A DNA stretch of 64,000 nt from Phorcus lineatus (taxonomy: Eukaryota > Mollusca > Gastropoda > Trochida > Trochidae), in the NCBI GenBank assembly GCA_921293015.1, contig OV121081.1, positions 49,873,877 to 49,937,876 on the forward strand, written 5' to 3'. The notes beneath the pieces are model-generated. The model was not told the DNA's origin. It was given only the letters and a program-made list of their open reading frames with translations, and ran no database searches. Below, one piece after another: positions 24,682 to 36,375 of the stretch; the first letter of the stretch is position 1, and every line of letters starts with the position of its first letter. Position numbers and translations under genes: made by a program.

Positions 24682-27211
24682 CACAGGCCCTCGGATCATT
24701 AAAAAAGAATATAAAAAATGTTTTTAAATTTTTTTAGAACACCCCCTCAATAGAATTGTTCCTCTGTTAATAGTATATGGCCATAGACCACAATTATTTC
24801 CAAGTAGTTCTATCACCATTGTGTTTCTAACACAGCCACTTCCCTATATCTGGTAGGCTATTGAGCTTTTGCACACTGACTTACCTGCCATAGAGCACTT
24901 TTCAATCAAAAAATGAGCACACATTTTGCGGCTCCGAAGACCGGTAGGCAGGGTAAACAAATAACACCCCAATGTCAAGGCCGGTCAGTCAGACTCGGCC
25001 TTCAACTTGGGGTCACATTGCCTGCTCACAACACCACCTTTCATTTGCACCATCACATGTTACAAAATAAAAATTACTAGTCATAGAAAAAAATTCTCAA
25101 CTAGGGCCTACTTTGTCTCTGAACTGCTTCCGGGTTGTGGTAAAAGTTAAGCTTGGAATTGTGGGCTGTGGCCTGTCAGACAACCTATTTTTGTCTAAAT
25201 TAAATAAAACTTCACAGGTAGTAAGTATTACCAATTAATGCACCGAAGCTGAAGTCTTAATGGTGCAGAAACGAGCAACTCTACAAGCATGTGGAACGGG
25301 CTTTCAGGCTCTCATCAGGAGAATTGGTCCTCTGCAGGGTGGCGCAAGTCTCATAACTCTGAAATGAGACAAGATATCATTAAAGAGAGACTTTTTATGG
25401 CGAATTTCAATCAAACACCTTCAAATCAACAACTTTAAAAAAACATAAAATAAAAAGGAATATTTATTACAATTTTCTCAACATTTCATCAATTTTAGCT
25501 ACTAATTTTGTCAATTTTCATCAAATCTCTCTTTGAAAATAAAAATTGAAACTGCTAAATTTGATGTTTCTAAAAAGACATTTTATCACTGGTCAAAATG
25601 AGTCCACACTCAATTGACTGCTTATTAATTAGCAATTGATTGCTAGGAGCTATTAAGTGTCAGTGCTCACACCTGGCCGTTAGCCTATACGCGTAGTGGT
25701 GTCAAGTAGGTAATCTGTCCTGGCAGCCATTACACCTCTGCCTGGTGACATTTATCAAATCCCAGAGGCAGCATATACAATAAGTTGTCAGTGCAGTGAC
25801 AAATCACAGGTATGGTGTATAAAATGTGCAGCTACCAGCAGTGCTATATCATTTCAACTTTGCTATCGAACATGAGAGGAGACAAAAAGCGGCGCAGTCA
25901 AGGCTTCCAGAAGGGCAACATTCCATGGAATCAAGGTCTAACTTTTGATTCTGATGATGGATTGGATCTCCCTCATCAAACCCAACAAAATCTGTCACCA
26001 GGATGAGTGCTGAGCAGTTCAAACTGGTTGCAATTTCCAGGTCTGATGACTCTATTCTCTCTACACCAGACTGTGAGAGTACATCAAGCTCTGTAAGTCT
26101 GCTTCGCCCTTTGCCGCCTAAGCAGTCCAAGTCAGAAGACAAAGCTAGTCCTCAAGACTCTGAGGGCATGCAACTGGTGGACAGTGCAGAAATGGCCAAA
26201 TCCTGGAACAAGGGTAACAGCGCCTCCACCGTTTGACGTCTCCGGACTGCGGGGACATGAACCTTGTGATACATAAGGAGAAAAAATGGGGTGTGTGCTG
26301 GAAGATAGTGCTAAAATGTGTGACATGTGACTTTGAAACACCTAACTTAGCCCTGGCTGTTAGACTTCAAGATACACCAATCAGCACCACCAGAGGCTAC
26401 TCATGTCTACAATGGACATGGTCCCCTCAGCTAGAAGCAGCATGCAGAGAACAGCCAATCAGGTTGGAAAGGCAGTGACTGAACTGAATAATGAAGACAT
26501 GGCTGACAAGGTTCAACTCGTTTAGCAGGTCCAACTGGCCCTACAGGAAATACATATCAAACATGTGACAACGGATGGTGATTCAAGGTCAGCGGATGGG
26601 GTGGACAGGGCAATGAAGGCCATTGATCCCATGTGGAAAGTGGAACGACTTGCTCACCCAACACACCTGGTTCAAGGACAATTCCACAGGTGCTACAAGG
26701 CCAGTTTCAGTGCTGAGATGTTTGAAGGCAACACCCGTGACAAGCGTAAGCAGCAACAGCAGGTTCTTAGTCAGGATGTCAAGGCACGGTGCAGTCTTAT
26801 TCTTAAGGATCTCATGGAAACACATGCTGGCGACATGAATGCACTGAGGAATATCTTACCTAGAGTCCTCGAGGCAACGCTAATGAGTTATACCGGGGAT
26901 TGTTCTGGATGTGCCCGTCACTCCGTGGTCTGCACTAAGTTGGGCGTGGAAATTGTCTTTTGCCCGTCCTCATTAAAAAACCCTAAAGATTTATTTGTTT
27001 AAGTGAGTTGGAGTAGAAAGGCAAATCATTTGACATCATGTCTGCATAGATTTTATATTGATTGCGTGCGTATCTATTGTAGCATTCGGTCAAGAAAGCT
27101 GTTGGGGGCGAATGTCTGGCCTTTCCATATACTATTAACAGAGGAAGGGGGTGTTCTAAAAAAATTTTTTTAAATTTAAATTTTTTTATTTTAATGATCC
27201 GAGGGCCTGTG
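24682..27211 (+). mobile_element. Mutator-like DNA transposon, 2530 bp, with long inverted ends
   Basis: The left end CACAGGCCCTCGGATCATT (24682-24780) is inverted at 27125-27211; arms of 99 and 87 bp match except for an indel near 24750. GGTAGTAG flanks both sides (24674-24681 and 27212-27219); microhomology allows a duplication of 8 to 10 bp. Long inverted ends and a ~9-bp duplication are typical of Mutator-like elements (MULEs), which fits the coding remains inside. hAT would also give 8 bp, but the protein does not look like hAT. Confidence 0.75.
25860..27002 (+). pseudogene. Broken Mutator-like transposase
   Basis: Coding remains in overlapping frames: MRGDKKRRSQGFQKGN (from 25872), then a Ser/Pro-rich part (26003-26236), KKWGVCWKIVLKCVTCDF (about 26280-26330), and the best-preserved piece at 26565-27002 with TTDGDSRSADGVDRAMKAID and later CYKASFSAEMF, RDKRKQQQQVLSQDVKARC and GDCSGCARHSVVC. 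I know the pattern TTDGD...HLGQ...FS..MF...K..CSL from metazoan Mutator-like transposases. The protein changes frame at least twice and stops short of the C-terminal catalytic part, so it is dead. The subfamily name is from memory and not certain. Confidence 0.6.
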
Positions 27212-27219
27212 GGTAGTAG

Positions 27220-27960
27220 CGGGGCATTCAATCTGTCCATCTGTCCTTCCCTCCCTCCTTCCATCCAGTCAATTTACTCAAAAACCGTTTGGTCTAGTTC
27301 AACCAAACTTTGCACACCTGTTACCCATAACCTTGTGTACAGTTTGGACCACGTTTGAATTTTCTGGAATTATTTTTTTTGTCATTTCCATGTAACTGTC
27401 ATTTTTTGGACTTAGTTATATGGTGTACAATGAGGACAGATTTTCTCAGAAACTATTACACCTAGAGAAGTGAAATTTTTGTTATGGATACACCTGATGA
27501 TACTCTTGATTGAGTTCGAATGCCATTTCCAAACTTTTATTTTTTAAAGAGTTATGGCCCTTGATTGCTCAATTGCACATGGACAACAGATCTGTAGCTC
27601 CATTGGGGACAAATTTTCTCAGAAACTTTTACACCAAGAGGAGAGACATTTTGGTTTCACAAAGTTATGGCCTTTGAATGCGCAATTTGACTTGTAGTGA
27701 TTAACGGGTTTTATGCTTCAATGAGGACAAATTTTCTCAGACAGTATAACATGAAGGTGAATGAAATTTTGATTTTGGACACACCTGCTGATGCTTTTGA
27801 TCAAGTTTGAAAGCCATTTCCAAAATATTATTTTCACAGTTATGGTCCACTCCGCCATAGGCAGCCACACTGAGGATTTCATCCATTCTAGATTACCTCC
27901 TACAACCACTGGCCATAGAAGTTACATCAAAGACTCAACTGACTTTTTAAGAAGAATTTA
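27220..27960. repeat. Non-coding interspersed repeat with internal ~110-240-bp duplications
   Basis: The phrase aatgaggacaaattttctcag with aaactnttacacc and gaaatttt.gttntggacacac recurs at about 27430, 27600 and 27720. Such direct sub-repeats with 'accaaactttgcacacctg' are common in molluscan non-coding repeats. No coding. Confidence 0.55.
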
Positions 27961-28640
27961 AGAGACGCAACTTATGGCTCAGAGCATCATCGGCCAATGG
28001 ACCACATGTAGATGGTATCAAAGCTGATGATCGTACACCACCCACTTGGATACTGACGAGACTCCTCAACATTGCTCTAACAATGAATACTTTTGAATTC
28101 AACGGTGATTTCTATGGAAGGGGATGTGTGCCAAAAATGAAATCATGTAAACTCGTAATTCGCAAGTTGTAACATGTTGTTCTCAACCATGCAATTCTCG
28201 AAAAGACAAGTCCAAGTCTGCAAACCTAACATTTCATTCCTGTAAAACTCAACTTTCTGTTCTCAACTTTACAAAGTTCAAATGTAATTTTAGAAATGTT
28301 AAAGTCGAAACTCATTTTTGTATTTCAAATACGAGGGATATACACATTTAGCAATGCTACAAATTACGTTTTACAATTGGTGAATGAAAAATGAAGAGTT
28401 GTAAAATCACCCTTTGGAAACAGACTTTTGCATCTGGAGTTTTACATGAGTTGCATGGTTATGATTGCGATGTTCCGAAATACATCTGTACACGATTTCG
28501 CATTGACCATATTTGGAAGTTTAACGAAGACTGCCGATGATTTCCGAAGATGATCGGTATTTGACGACAACGAGACCTCCCTGATCCAAGCTCCATGCAA
28601 CGCTGTGCAAGCTTTCCGGATAGTGTTGAGTTGAGTCCAC
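27961..28640. other. Intergenic sequence leading into the Penelope-like remnant
   Basis: No gene is recognised; it may contain decayed 5' sequence of the retroelement that follows. Confidence 0.35.
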
Positions 28641-28659
28641 CTCAATGCGCGGAGCTTGG

Positions 28660-29750
28660 GCATGCGATCGCGACCTTCACCTTTTGTCAAAGATTTCTAC
28701 CATCAAATCGTGGGCACGGCCATGGGCTCTAAATGCTCAGTGGCTTACATTATTATTTTCATTGACCACCTTGAACGAACATTCCTCGCCGCAGTCACCC
28801 AGAGTGTGGTGGCTGTACATTGATGACATTTTCTTCATTTGGGAACATGGAGAGAACATATTGGACAATTCCTTACCGTACTTAATAACTACCACCACAC
28901 CATCAAGTTCACAACTGTACATTCAAGAAGTCACGCCCACTTCCTTGATATTGATACACACATTGAAGACAACAAGTTCTGCACCAAAGTATACCACAAA
29001 CCCACAGATGCCCAGTAGCTCATTTCCACTCCTATCATCGCCGCTGTCTCAAAACCGCCATTCCATACTGACAAGCGCTGAGATGCAGAAAAATTTGCAA
29101 CAATCAACGCAACCTCAACCATGAACTGAAACTACTTACACAGCATTTCCTGAACAGCGCCTACCCAACATTCATCCTCAACGCCGCCATACAGAAAGCC
29201 AAACAACAGAAGCGCCTGGACCTTTTGAAGTACCGCCCCTGTACAGAAGACAACAAGACATCACCTACATCACCATCTACAACCACTCAATCAGTATCAA
29301 GCCATCCTACAGCAATTCATCCATCTTTTACTAGCTGATCATGAGACCTCCGCCATAGCCATTCTAGGCTTCAGAATTCCATACAGAAAACCAAAAAGCT
29401 TGCGAAATCACTTAGTGAGAAGCCGCATCATCACCCCACAGGCCGCCTGAAGCTTCACATGTGGTCTCTGCCGATGCCGCATCTGCCCTATCCTAATCCA
29501 GACCAACTTCATCAAGAGCCATCACAACAACAAATTGTACAAGATCATCGCACACCTCACGTGCTGCACTCAAGGGAGTCAGCAGCCTTCAGACTTGAAA
29601 CAGCACAACTCCAACAAACATACCACCAGCGTAAGGATGTTCTTTTGCCCAAACTGCACCAGTTTTTCTAGAAATGACGTGTACAAAAGAGACATTTCAA
29701 GAGGCAACACAGTGAAGAAGTCATAACCTCTGAGCAGCTATAGTGGGTAA
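28660..29750 (+). mobile_element. Penelope-like retroelement remnant (reverse transcriptase plus linker)
   Basis: Pieces in different frames read DFYHQIVGTAMGSKCSVAY, then YIDDIFFIWEHGE (the RT catalytic YIDD motif, about 28815-28855), KVYHKPTDAQ, then further down a Cys-rich linker (CRCRICPI... about 29465-29580) followed by LYKIIAHLTCCTQG. Order and motifs are those of Penelope/Neptune-type elements, where this linker precedes a GIY-YIG endonuclease; that endonuclease is not visible. The copy is decayed, with several frame changes. Confidence 0.65.
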
Positions 29751-29813
29751 CAAACCTCATCAATTAGGGCACCCAGGGGCGACCGCAGGTACACCTAAAT
29801 TTCGGGTCATTAG

Positions 29814-30074
29814 TGCCGCCTTTCCAACAAGAAAGCAAAGCTCTCACTATTAGATGTATGCCAAATACAGGCAGTTAATGGAAGACCTCGCCTGTCTTAC
29901 TTTCTGAGATGGGTATCGAATGACAGCCGGCCCTTTGAATATCTCCCAATGTCACTACCAAGGAGAATAAAATTTACCAAACCAGCCACCTACAAACCGC
30001 CTTTTGAGGCCGTACTCCGCACCAAACCTGCCCGTGTGACACCCCGCACACGCCCCCTCAAGATCCACACTTAG
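29814..30074 (+). pseudogene. Unassigned open frame downstream of the Penelope remnant
   Basis: Eighty-six codons open to TAG without an initiating Met. The product is basic and Pro/Arg-rich, with GRPRLSYFLRWVSNDSRP and ending PRTRPLKIHT. Composition is more protein-like than neighbouring frames, and local GC is raised. It may be part of the retroelement or of an old gene fragment. No homology is recognised. Confidence 0.3.
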
Positions 30075-31331
30075 AGATTTCCGATCTTAGTGATATGCAC
30101 TATGCACCCAGCCGTTATCACTTAAATTAAAATTTCACCTCTTATTAATTATTTCCACTCTGCACTAACTAACTTGGTTACCGATGATGTCATATTATAT
30201 TCATCTAACGGCCGTGCCCTCCATTAGCTCATTCGCTCACTTTCTGCCGCTGCTTTCACATTGTTTTCAATCCTCAACCTTCCCACCCAGGCTTGTCGTT
30301 TACTCAATCATACCATTTCATTTCAGCTTGATATCCTCTCAATCCTGTGTAAATAAACTCGTAGTAAAAAATGTTTTTGGTGTGGTGGGATTCTTGGAGG
30401 ATTATCTACATCTCATAACAATATTCTAAATTTCAAGATGGATCTTCTTTTCCCTCCGCTTATCAGTAATATCAATAATTTCCTGCTTATAAACCAGAAC
30501 CATATCTACCTATTATTTACTTTCCATTTTCTGCTGCTGCTGCAACTTCCTTTGCTTATATTCTATGCTGCTGCTGGTGTCTACTCCATGGACGCCTAAT
30601 TTAACTCATTTCCATGACCTTTAACCATCAAGAATGTTTGTTATTTATGTTGTATGCGTGACGTCAACAAGCATTGTGTTGACGCCGCCCGTCCAACAAA
30701 ACGTGTTTTGATATCTCAATATTCAATATCAACAATGATTTTTAAGTCGAAACCTATATGCCTATATATTAAAATTATGCCACCTATTAAGAACTGCTAT
30801 GTTATTGAATGGTACTGACTGAAAATTTGAATTCTGAATCAAATAGGTTGAATAAAGGGATCATTATGAAGGAATAAAGTAGCAGTATTGATCGAAAAGT
30901 AGACAATGGATATTGTTAATTTACAAAACTTTGACAAGGAGAGCATACATAGGCCGACTACTTTTGGCACATCCAACGTATTGTCCACATTCCATAGATG
31001 AAATGATCATCTTGAAGGCAAATTGCACTGTGCTGTCTTACAAATTGCATATTTGAGTATATGAAATGAATATGTACATATGTGCATGAATATCTGCAAT
31101 AAATCAGTACACTAGCATGTGTATCGAACTATATCTTATGTAATCCAGGGGCTCCCTACACAAATGCAAACTTGTCTCTATATTTTGTACAGAAGACAAC
31201 CACAATAAAGTTTCAGAGAGAGAAAATTGTTAAAAAGTTGAGTATTTGTAATGTTGATATGAAGAAGGGTGGCATACATGATGATATGGTTGTCCGTCTC
31301 AATGAAGCCTCATTTCATTTTTCAATTGCAG
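30075..31331. other. Upstream region of gene B; possible 5' intron
   Basis: No coding exon is recognised. A CTG microsatellite-like stretch lies at about 30530-30580. The end, tttttcaattgcag at 31318-31331, is a good splice acceptor, suggesting that a non-coding 5' exon lies somewhere upstream. No convincing TATA or initiator can be placed. Confidence 0.4.
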
Positions 31332-31381
31332 ATCTAAAGACAAGGAGTATGTCTTCATGAGAGGAAGTAATCAAGGAGACA

Positions 31382-31805
31382 ATGTCGTCTGTTGATGGTC
31401 CTATCATCCAAATAGGTGAAGAGAACACAATACACTTTGGAACCCCAGGATTACATGAAGAAACCAACAGTGTTGACAATGATGAGGATGAAGAAACAAG
31501 CACATTAGAAGCTGAGACCGAGACTGAAAATTCCCCATCTGAAGAAGTCAAAATGGAAGAAAATTTGGTAATATATGACAGACTGGAACTTCAAGAAACA
31601 ACATCTATGTCAGATTTGGTAATATATGACAGACTGGAACAACAAGAATCTGCTGGACACCATCCAAGTGAAAATGACGGCCGATCTTTTTGTGTCCACC
31701 AGGTTGGACCAAACAACAAAGTTGTCATTGCAATTGGCGAACGAACAGAAACTATCTCGTTACCAGACTGTACTGAAGTTGAAATCATTACGAAGATAAA
31801 ACTAA
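31382..31805 (+). CDS. Gene B exon 1: acidic N-terminal region
   Basis: Starts at ATG 31382 (A at -3), after a splice acceptor at 31331 and a four-codon upstream ORF (31349-31360). It ends at a CTAA|gtaatg donor with one base over. The 141 codons are Glu/Thr/Ser-rich (NDEDEETSTLEAETETEN) and contain a 12-residue duplication, NLVIYDRLELQE and DLVIYDRLEQQE, about 20 residues apart. The tail (HQVGPNNKVVIAIG, then DCTEVEIITKIKL) looks like folded beta-rich sequence that continues into exon 2. I do not recognise the domain. No signal peptide or membrane segment is seen. Confidence 0.7.
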
Positions 31806-32053
31806 GTAATGTTTTTCTTTACAGACTGACATAATTCTTATCGTCTTGCATGCTAAGTTAGTTAAAATTTTCAAAATAGGCTTTCTTAAATTGGATTTGG
31901 TAGGTGTAATAGCAATTGAATTTCAAGGAGTGTCATTGTTTTTCGTAAATAAGTATTATATCATAAAGGTTAAAGTAAAATAAATGTAAATAAACAGATC
32001 TTGAAAGGGCAACATGATTAAGAAATTTAAATTTCCATGTTTATTCTTTGCAG

Positions 32054-32619
32054 GAAAAAAGGGGTTGACCGAGCGCAAACCGCACATAATTCTCAATATA
32101 GCAGATGAGGATGCTGAAAATGCAGCGTTTGAACATATGATAAATCTAAGATTTCACAGATTTTTTGAATTGATCAACTTTGTCTTGGAACACATTTCAC
32201 CTGGTTCCATTGTCATCGAAATCAAACCAACCTCTGAACATTCGATCCAATCCCTCTTGCTGTCAGTTGAGAATGGTACTCTCAATAAATTCGTCAAGGA
32301 AATTTTGGAACAGAAATCAGTTTTTAAGCATATAAAAGGTAAAAAGGTTACTGTGAATCTGGAACTAGATCTTCCAGAGGAATTACTTGAGAAAGAAGGC
32401 ATAACCATTATTGAGAAAACTGAAATGAAACTGGATGAAGATTCAAACATTGCTGTGACTGTTAAAGAAGAAGAAGGTTTCACCAACAAAATAGCTTCAG
32501 ATCATGACAACTTTAATGTGGTAGATGATAAGGATGATGTCAAACATGATGGTGATGGTGAAGATGAAGAAGAGGATGTTGCCGGGGATAGTGAAGAATA
32601 TTCATCTCTTGAATCGTAA
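32054..32619 (+). CDS. Gene B exon 2: uncharacterised alpha/beta module plus acidic tail
   Basis: Acceptor tattctttgcag ends at 32053; two bases complete the codon from exon 1 (Arg), in phase. The folded part runs from HIILNIADEDAENAAFEH through HISPGSIVIEIKPTSEHSIQ and LLLSVENGTLNKFVKEIL to GKKVTVNLELDLPEELLEK. I recall a similar 'PGSIxhxh...L...GxL' arrangement in lophotrochozoan and amphioxus death/NACHT-type proteins but cannot name it. A very acidic tail follows (DDKDDVKHDGDGEDEEED). The frame stops at TAA 32617-32619, giving a possible stand-alone 329-residue protein. Alternatively, a gtaatt donor at 32616 splices in phase to exon 3, making this the N-terminus of the sacsin-like protein. 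Confidence 0.65.
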
Positions 32620-34796
32620 TTTTTTCAATCAGTATTCATTGTTAATTACTCAGGCCTACAAGACATATATATATAATGCATCCGTTTCTCCTTCAATTCG
32701 GTAAGTTTTCTGAAAAACGTCCTGTGTATATCAACCCACACTTTTCCTAACCATAACCTTTAGAAATCAGGCCAATTTACAACTTTCAAAAATTCAATAT
32801 TTTAGGCAGGATGGGCTTTTGGCAATTCCAAATGTTTTGTGTCCATTCGGCATTATCTTTAAGTTTCATGTTCATTTTGCAAAGAAAGTTTGATTGTTTC
32901 TTCTCAAATATAGGACCGACAGGGTGTCTGCTCCTCTTCAAAATAGGGATGAAACTATTGTTATATAATGAAATGTTTAATATAATAATATTGGTCTGGT
33001 CTTGCTTTCAAACATGCCCAATTTAACCACTACACCATGAAGTACACAAAGCAAAAATTTATTTTCATGAAAAATTGAGACAAAACTTGATGGATAGAGT
33101 AACATTTTGTTCATAATTCCTGTTCATAAATGGAAATAAATACACTAGAACAGTACTCATTGCAGAGTTCAGTGGTCAGTTTGAAACAATTATCCAACAT
33201 GTATGGGCTTATTGCAATGAATTAGGGAGAGGGGGAGGGGTCAAAGTGGACTTTTGGGGCTACAATATTTGAAGGTTCTATTGATGTTATTTGGAGCTTC
33301 TTCTCATAAAAGACAGTAATAGAGAACTAATTTAAAAAATGCAAGGGTCTAACATATTGAATTTTTATGTTTATTTTATGTAAGCTGCACTGACCATAAT
33401 AGATAATGATTTAATATTCAACAGTTTATCATCCCCACCCGCCACAATGAGGTATGGGGGACAATGAATTCAGCAGCGTCTGTCTGTACGTCCGTACGTA
33501 CATACATCCGGATTCTTGTTAACTCGATAACTAATGAAGCTTAGCATCTAGAGTGTTCATATTTCGTGACAGCCTTCAATGGAGGAAGACTCATTTGTGA
33601 TCTTGACCTCCTTTTCAATTCACAACGACACTTTGACCACTGTGTAATACATTGTTAACGCGATATCTCGTAAAGCTTAGCCCCTAAATATCTCATAACG
33701 GCAGGGGACATTGCCATGTTAGTGGCAAACACTTGTTCTTTGAGGTAAGATAGCTGATGATCTGTGATGATCCAATCTAAGTAAATGAATCTAGCTGGTA
33801 GTCCTGAATATTTGTTGTTATCAAGTTCAAAAGCTAATTAAAAAATGATATATTCAACAGACTTGTTATAATTGCGGACAATGGCAAATAGCCGATTGTG
33901 AAGGTGCTGTGCGCACTTTTGCCTTGTTAAAATTGTTTAATAAAAATAATATTAAAGTCATTGTCTCATTTTTGCAAGGAAAATTGTAATGCATGAAGGA
34001 CAAATAGTTCACCACTCACAGAAATCTTTCCCCTGACGTTTGCAACAATTTTCAGAACTCTGCAGGCATTCTAGCCCTCAATAATTAAGGTCAAACTACC
34101 CTACCCTACCCAAATATTACGTGTTTTGCGAGCGTTAGTCCTTACCTCGTCATTTCGCCAAGGCAGTGACGAAGAACACATAAAATTTCCCAGCTGAATA
34201 TCCAATTTAAAGAGCTAATATCTTACCCTTTTTCAAATACTGAAATAACAAAAAGGTGGTTAACTCATCTGTCTGTCATAAATATCGGCGCTACAATTAC
34301 TAGATTTCCGGTGTTTCGCACTCGCGATGGGATTGCACTTGATTCGGTACCTCATCGGTCTGAAACGGCTTACGCCAATAAGCTGCTTCATCCAAAATTG
34401 TAAAACGGGCATAAAAAATGAAAATCTTTGCAAACACGACAGGAAATATTTATGTTAGTGATCAGATTTTGTTCGTGAAGAATAATTAGTTCAGTTTTAG
34501 TTGCCTTACAAAAATGAGACTATGACTTTAAATGGAAGGTAGTTTTGTATCGCCTATTAATATTTTGTTTTCAATTTCTGAGTCAAAAGGCGTAAATAGA
34601 ACATAAAATTATGTCTGTTCTCCACTCATGTAGTCTTCATGTGGCATGTTGATTTGGAATAACAACAAGCTCAAAGCTTAGTCAATGTCAACGATATATT
34701 TGCCAGAAATACAAATATTTGGAATGTTGCGAATAAGTAAGCAATAACGATGATATATTTTCAAAATTCTGTATTTTTGATGAAAATTAACATCAG
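32620..34796. other. Intron 2 of gene B (or gap between two genes)
   Basis: Contains an interspersed repeat at about 33430-33740 (caatgaggtatgggggaca; tgtctgtacgtccgtacgta) and otherwise unassigned AT-rich DNA. If the two-exon reading of exons 1-2 is right, this is intergenic and would have to contain the promoter of the sacsin-like gene; none is evident. Confidence 0.45.
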
Positions 34797-34915
34797 CTTT
34801 CAGCTCTGTGATGATACACTGCCAGCGATTGAGAAGTCACCAGAAGAAGAGAAAGTGACCTTATCTCCAAAACAGATGCCAAATCTACAAGATGTTTTTG
34901 GCGGAAGTAGGAGAG
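34797..34915 (+). CDS. SACS-like: Gene B exon 3: linker before the ATPase
   Basis: Two acceptors are possible: catcag ending 34796, which is in phase with exon 2, or ctttcag ending 34803, which needs a phase-0 upstream exon. The donor is GAGAG|gtaagt, strong, with one base over that makes Asp with exon 4. It encodes LCDDTLPAIEKSPEEEKVTL and SPKQMPNLQDVFGGSRR, a charged, disordered-looking linker. It has no domain of its own; support is the strong donor, the phase match to exon 4 and the position just upstream of the ATPase. Confidence 0.6.
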
Positions 34916-36255
34916 GTAAGTGTATTGAAATATTACTCTTGGTAATTACTTATGTTAGAAACATCATTTAGGGGAATAAACTTTATGTTAGCACATTCAC
35001 ACTGCTGGAAGGGGTGATTGTTATTGGGATTGCAGATTCTGTATGCAAACTGTAGCGCTTACTTTTTCTGATAATATTTATTTCCAGCCACGAATGTGGA
35101 TGGTGAAAAAAGTTTAAGATCTGTCTGTCACTGCATCCATCGGTCTGAATTAAGGAAAACAACTTTTCTGACTTACCATTTGAGATATGATAACCAAATT
35201 TTTTTTATGGATTCATGGTATCAACACCTCACTGGAGTTAAAAAATCAAGAGCGTTAATATTTTTCATTGAATAATTCCCATTCCGTTTTTTTAATTTTG
35301 ATTTAGGTGATTTAGAAAAAAGGTTGTTAGAAAAAAAACCAAACTGGCGGTAATGTTAAGCATTGAAACCGGCTACTTGTCAGTGCAGTATGTCAAGAAG
35401 CAAATCTTGGATTTTAGTAATAACTTACATTGGGCTTCTTCATGATTGGGAAGATACTGGCCAAGGCCATTTGGGTGACCTTCACATTTTTATATTAGGA
35501 TATTTTCATGTTGTTGACCTAACGGTAAATGTCTCACAAAATCGTCTCCTCCCACAGTTTTTGATCAATCTTTCTGAAACCTAAAACAAATATTAGATAT
35601 ATATCAGTGATGTTCATTGCATCTCCAGGATTCAGCATGACGCAAATAATATTTTTTAGTTATGGCAGTTGACTTAGAGTAGAGATGGAGCTGCCCAACT
35701 ATTAAGAGTAGTCGACTTTTCAATTTCAGAATATTACCTGTCTTGCAAAATCAACTTCTCCCACAATTTTTCTGAAACTTTGAACATGGTTTTGGTATAT
35801 ATGTGCGCACATGGAAATTAAGGGTGGTTATGATGAATTTTGGCCCAATGAATTAATATTTTTGAACCCCCATGCTAATTGATTACTACTAAATCTATAT
35901 CCTTTTTAATGTTTAATGTTCTCCTTCAAGTTTAAAGGTCAAGGTCGCCTACAAACCCATTTTCAACCATGAAAGTATTCTATCAGCTCGAAAGCTCAGC
36001 TATGCCAATCTTTGTAGATATTTAAATCATTTGATTTCTTGCTTTTCAAAAGTCAATGTTACATTGTTGATATTGTAATTTGTGAAACAAAAGGATATGT
36101 TGATGTTTTGTTCAAAGAGGTCTCTTGTTTAATACGCAAACAAATATATTTCTTTTTTTTTCAATGTTTCTTTAGCATTTCACACTCAAATAAACTGCTT
36201 TTTTTCTGATAAGTTTTTTTGACTGTGTTATTTGGAATCTGTGTGTGGCAAGGCT
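34916..36255. other. Intron 3 of gene B, first part
   Basis: Contains copies of a molluscan-type non-coding repeat: two related blocks with 'aaaatcgtctcctcccac' / 'aaaatcaacttctcccac' followed by tttctgaaac near 35540-35580 and 35750-35780. Otherwise AT-rich, with no gene. Confidence 0.45.
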
Positions 36256-36279
36256 GGTGTAGCAGGCCATTTCTTCCCC

Positions 36280-36375
36280 AGTCTAAACTTTCCCCGGGGA
36301 GAAAATAGCCTAGGCCAAACTTTCCCCGGGGAAGGTTTGGCCTAGGCTATTTTCTCCCCGGGGAAAGTTCAGACT
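36280..36375. repeat. 96-bp near-perfect palindrome with three CCCCGGGG blocks
   Basis: From agtctaaactttcccc to ggggaaagttcagact the sequence is its own reverse complement apart from a few bases, centred at about 36327. It contains CCCCGGGG three times and GGCCTAGGC-type words between them. It can extrude as a hairpin within the larger foldback. Confidence 0.85.

Noticed and set aside
32154-32489. Antisense Ser-rich frame over exon 2 of gene B
   Set aside because: Shadow of the acidic coding sequence.
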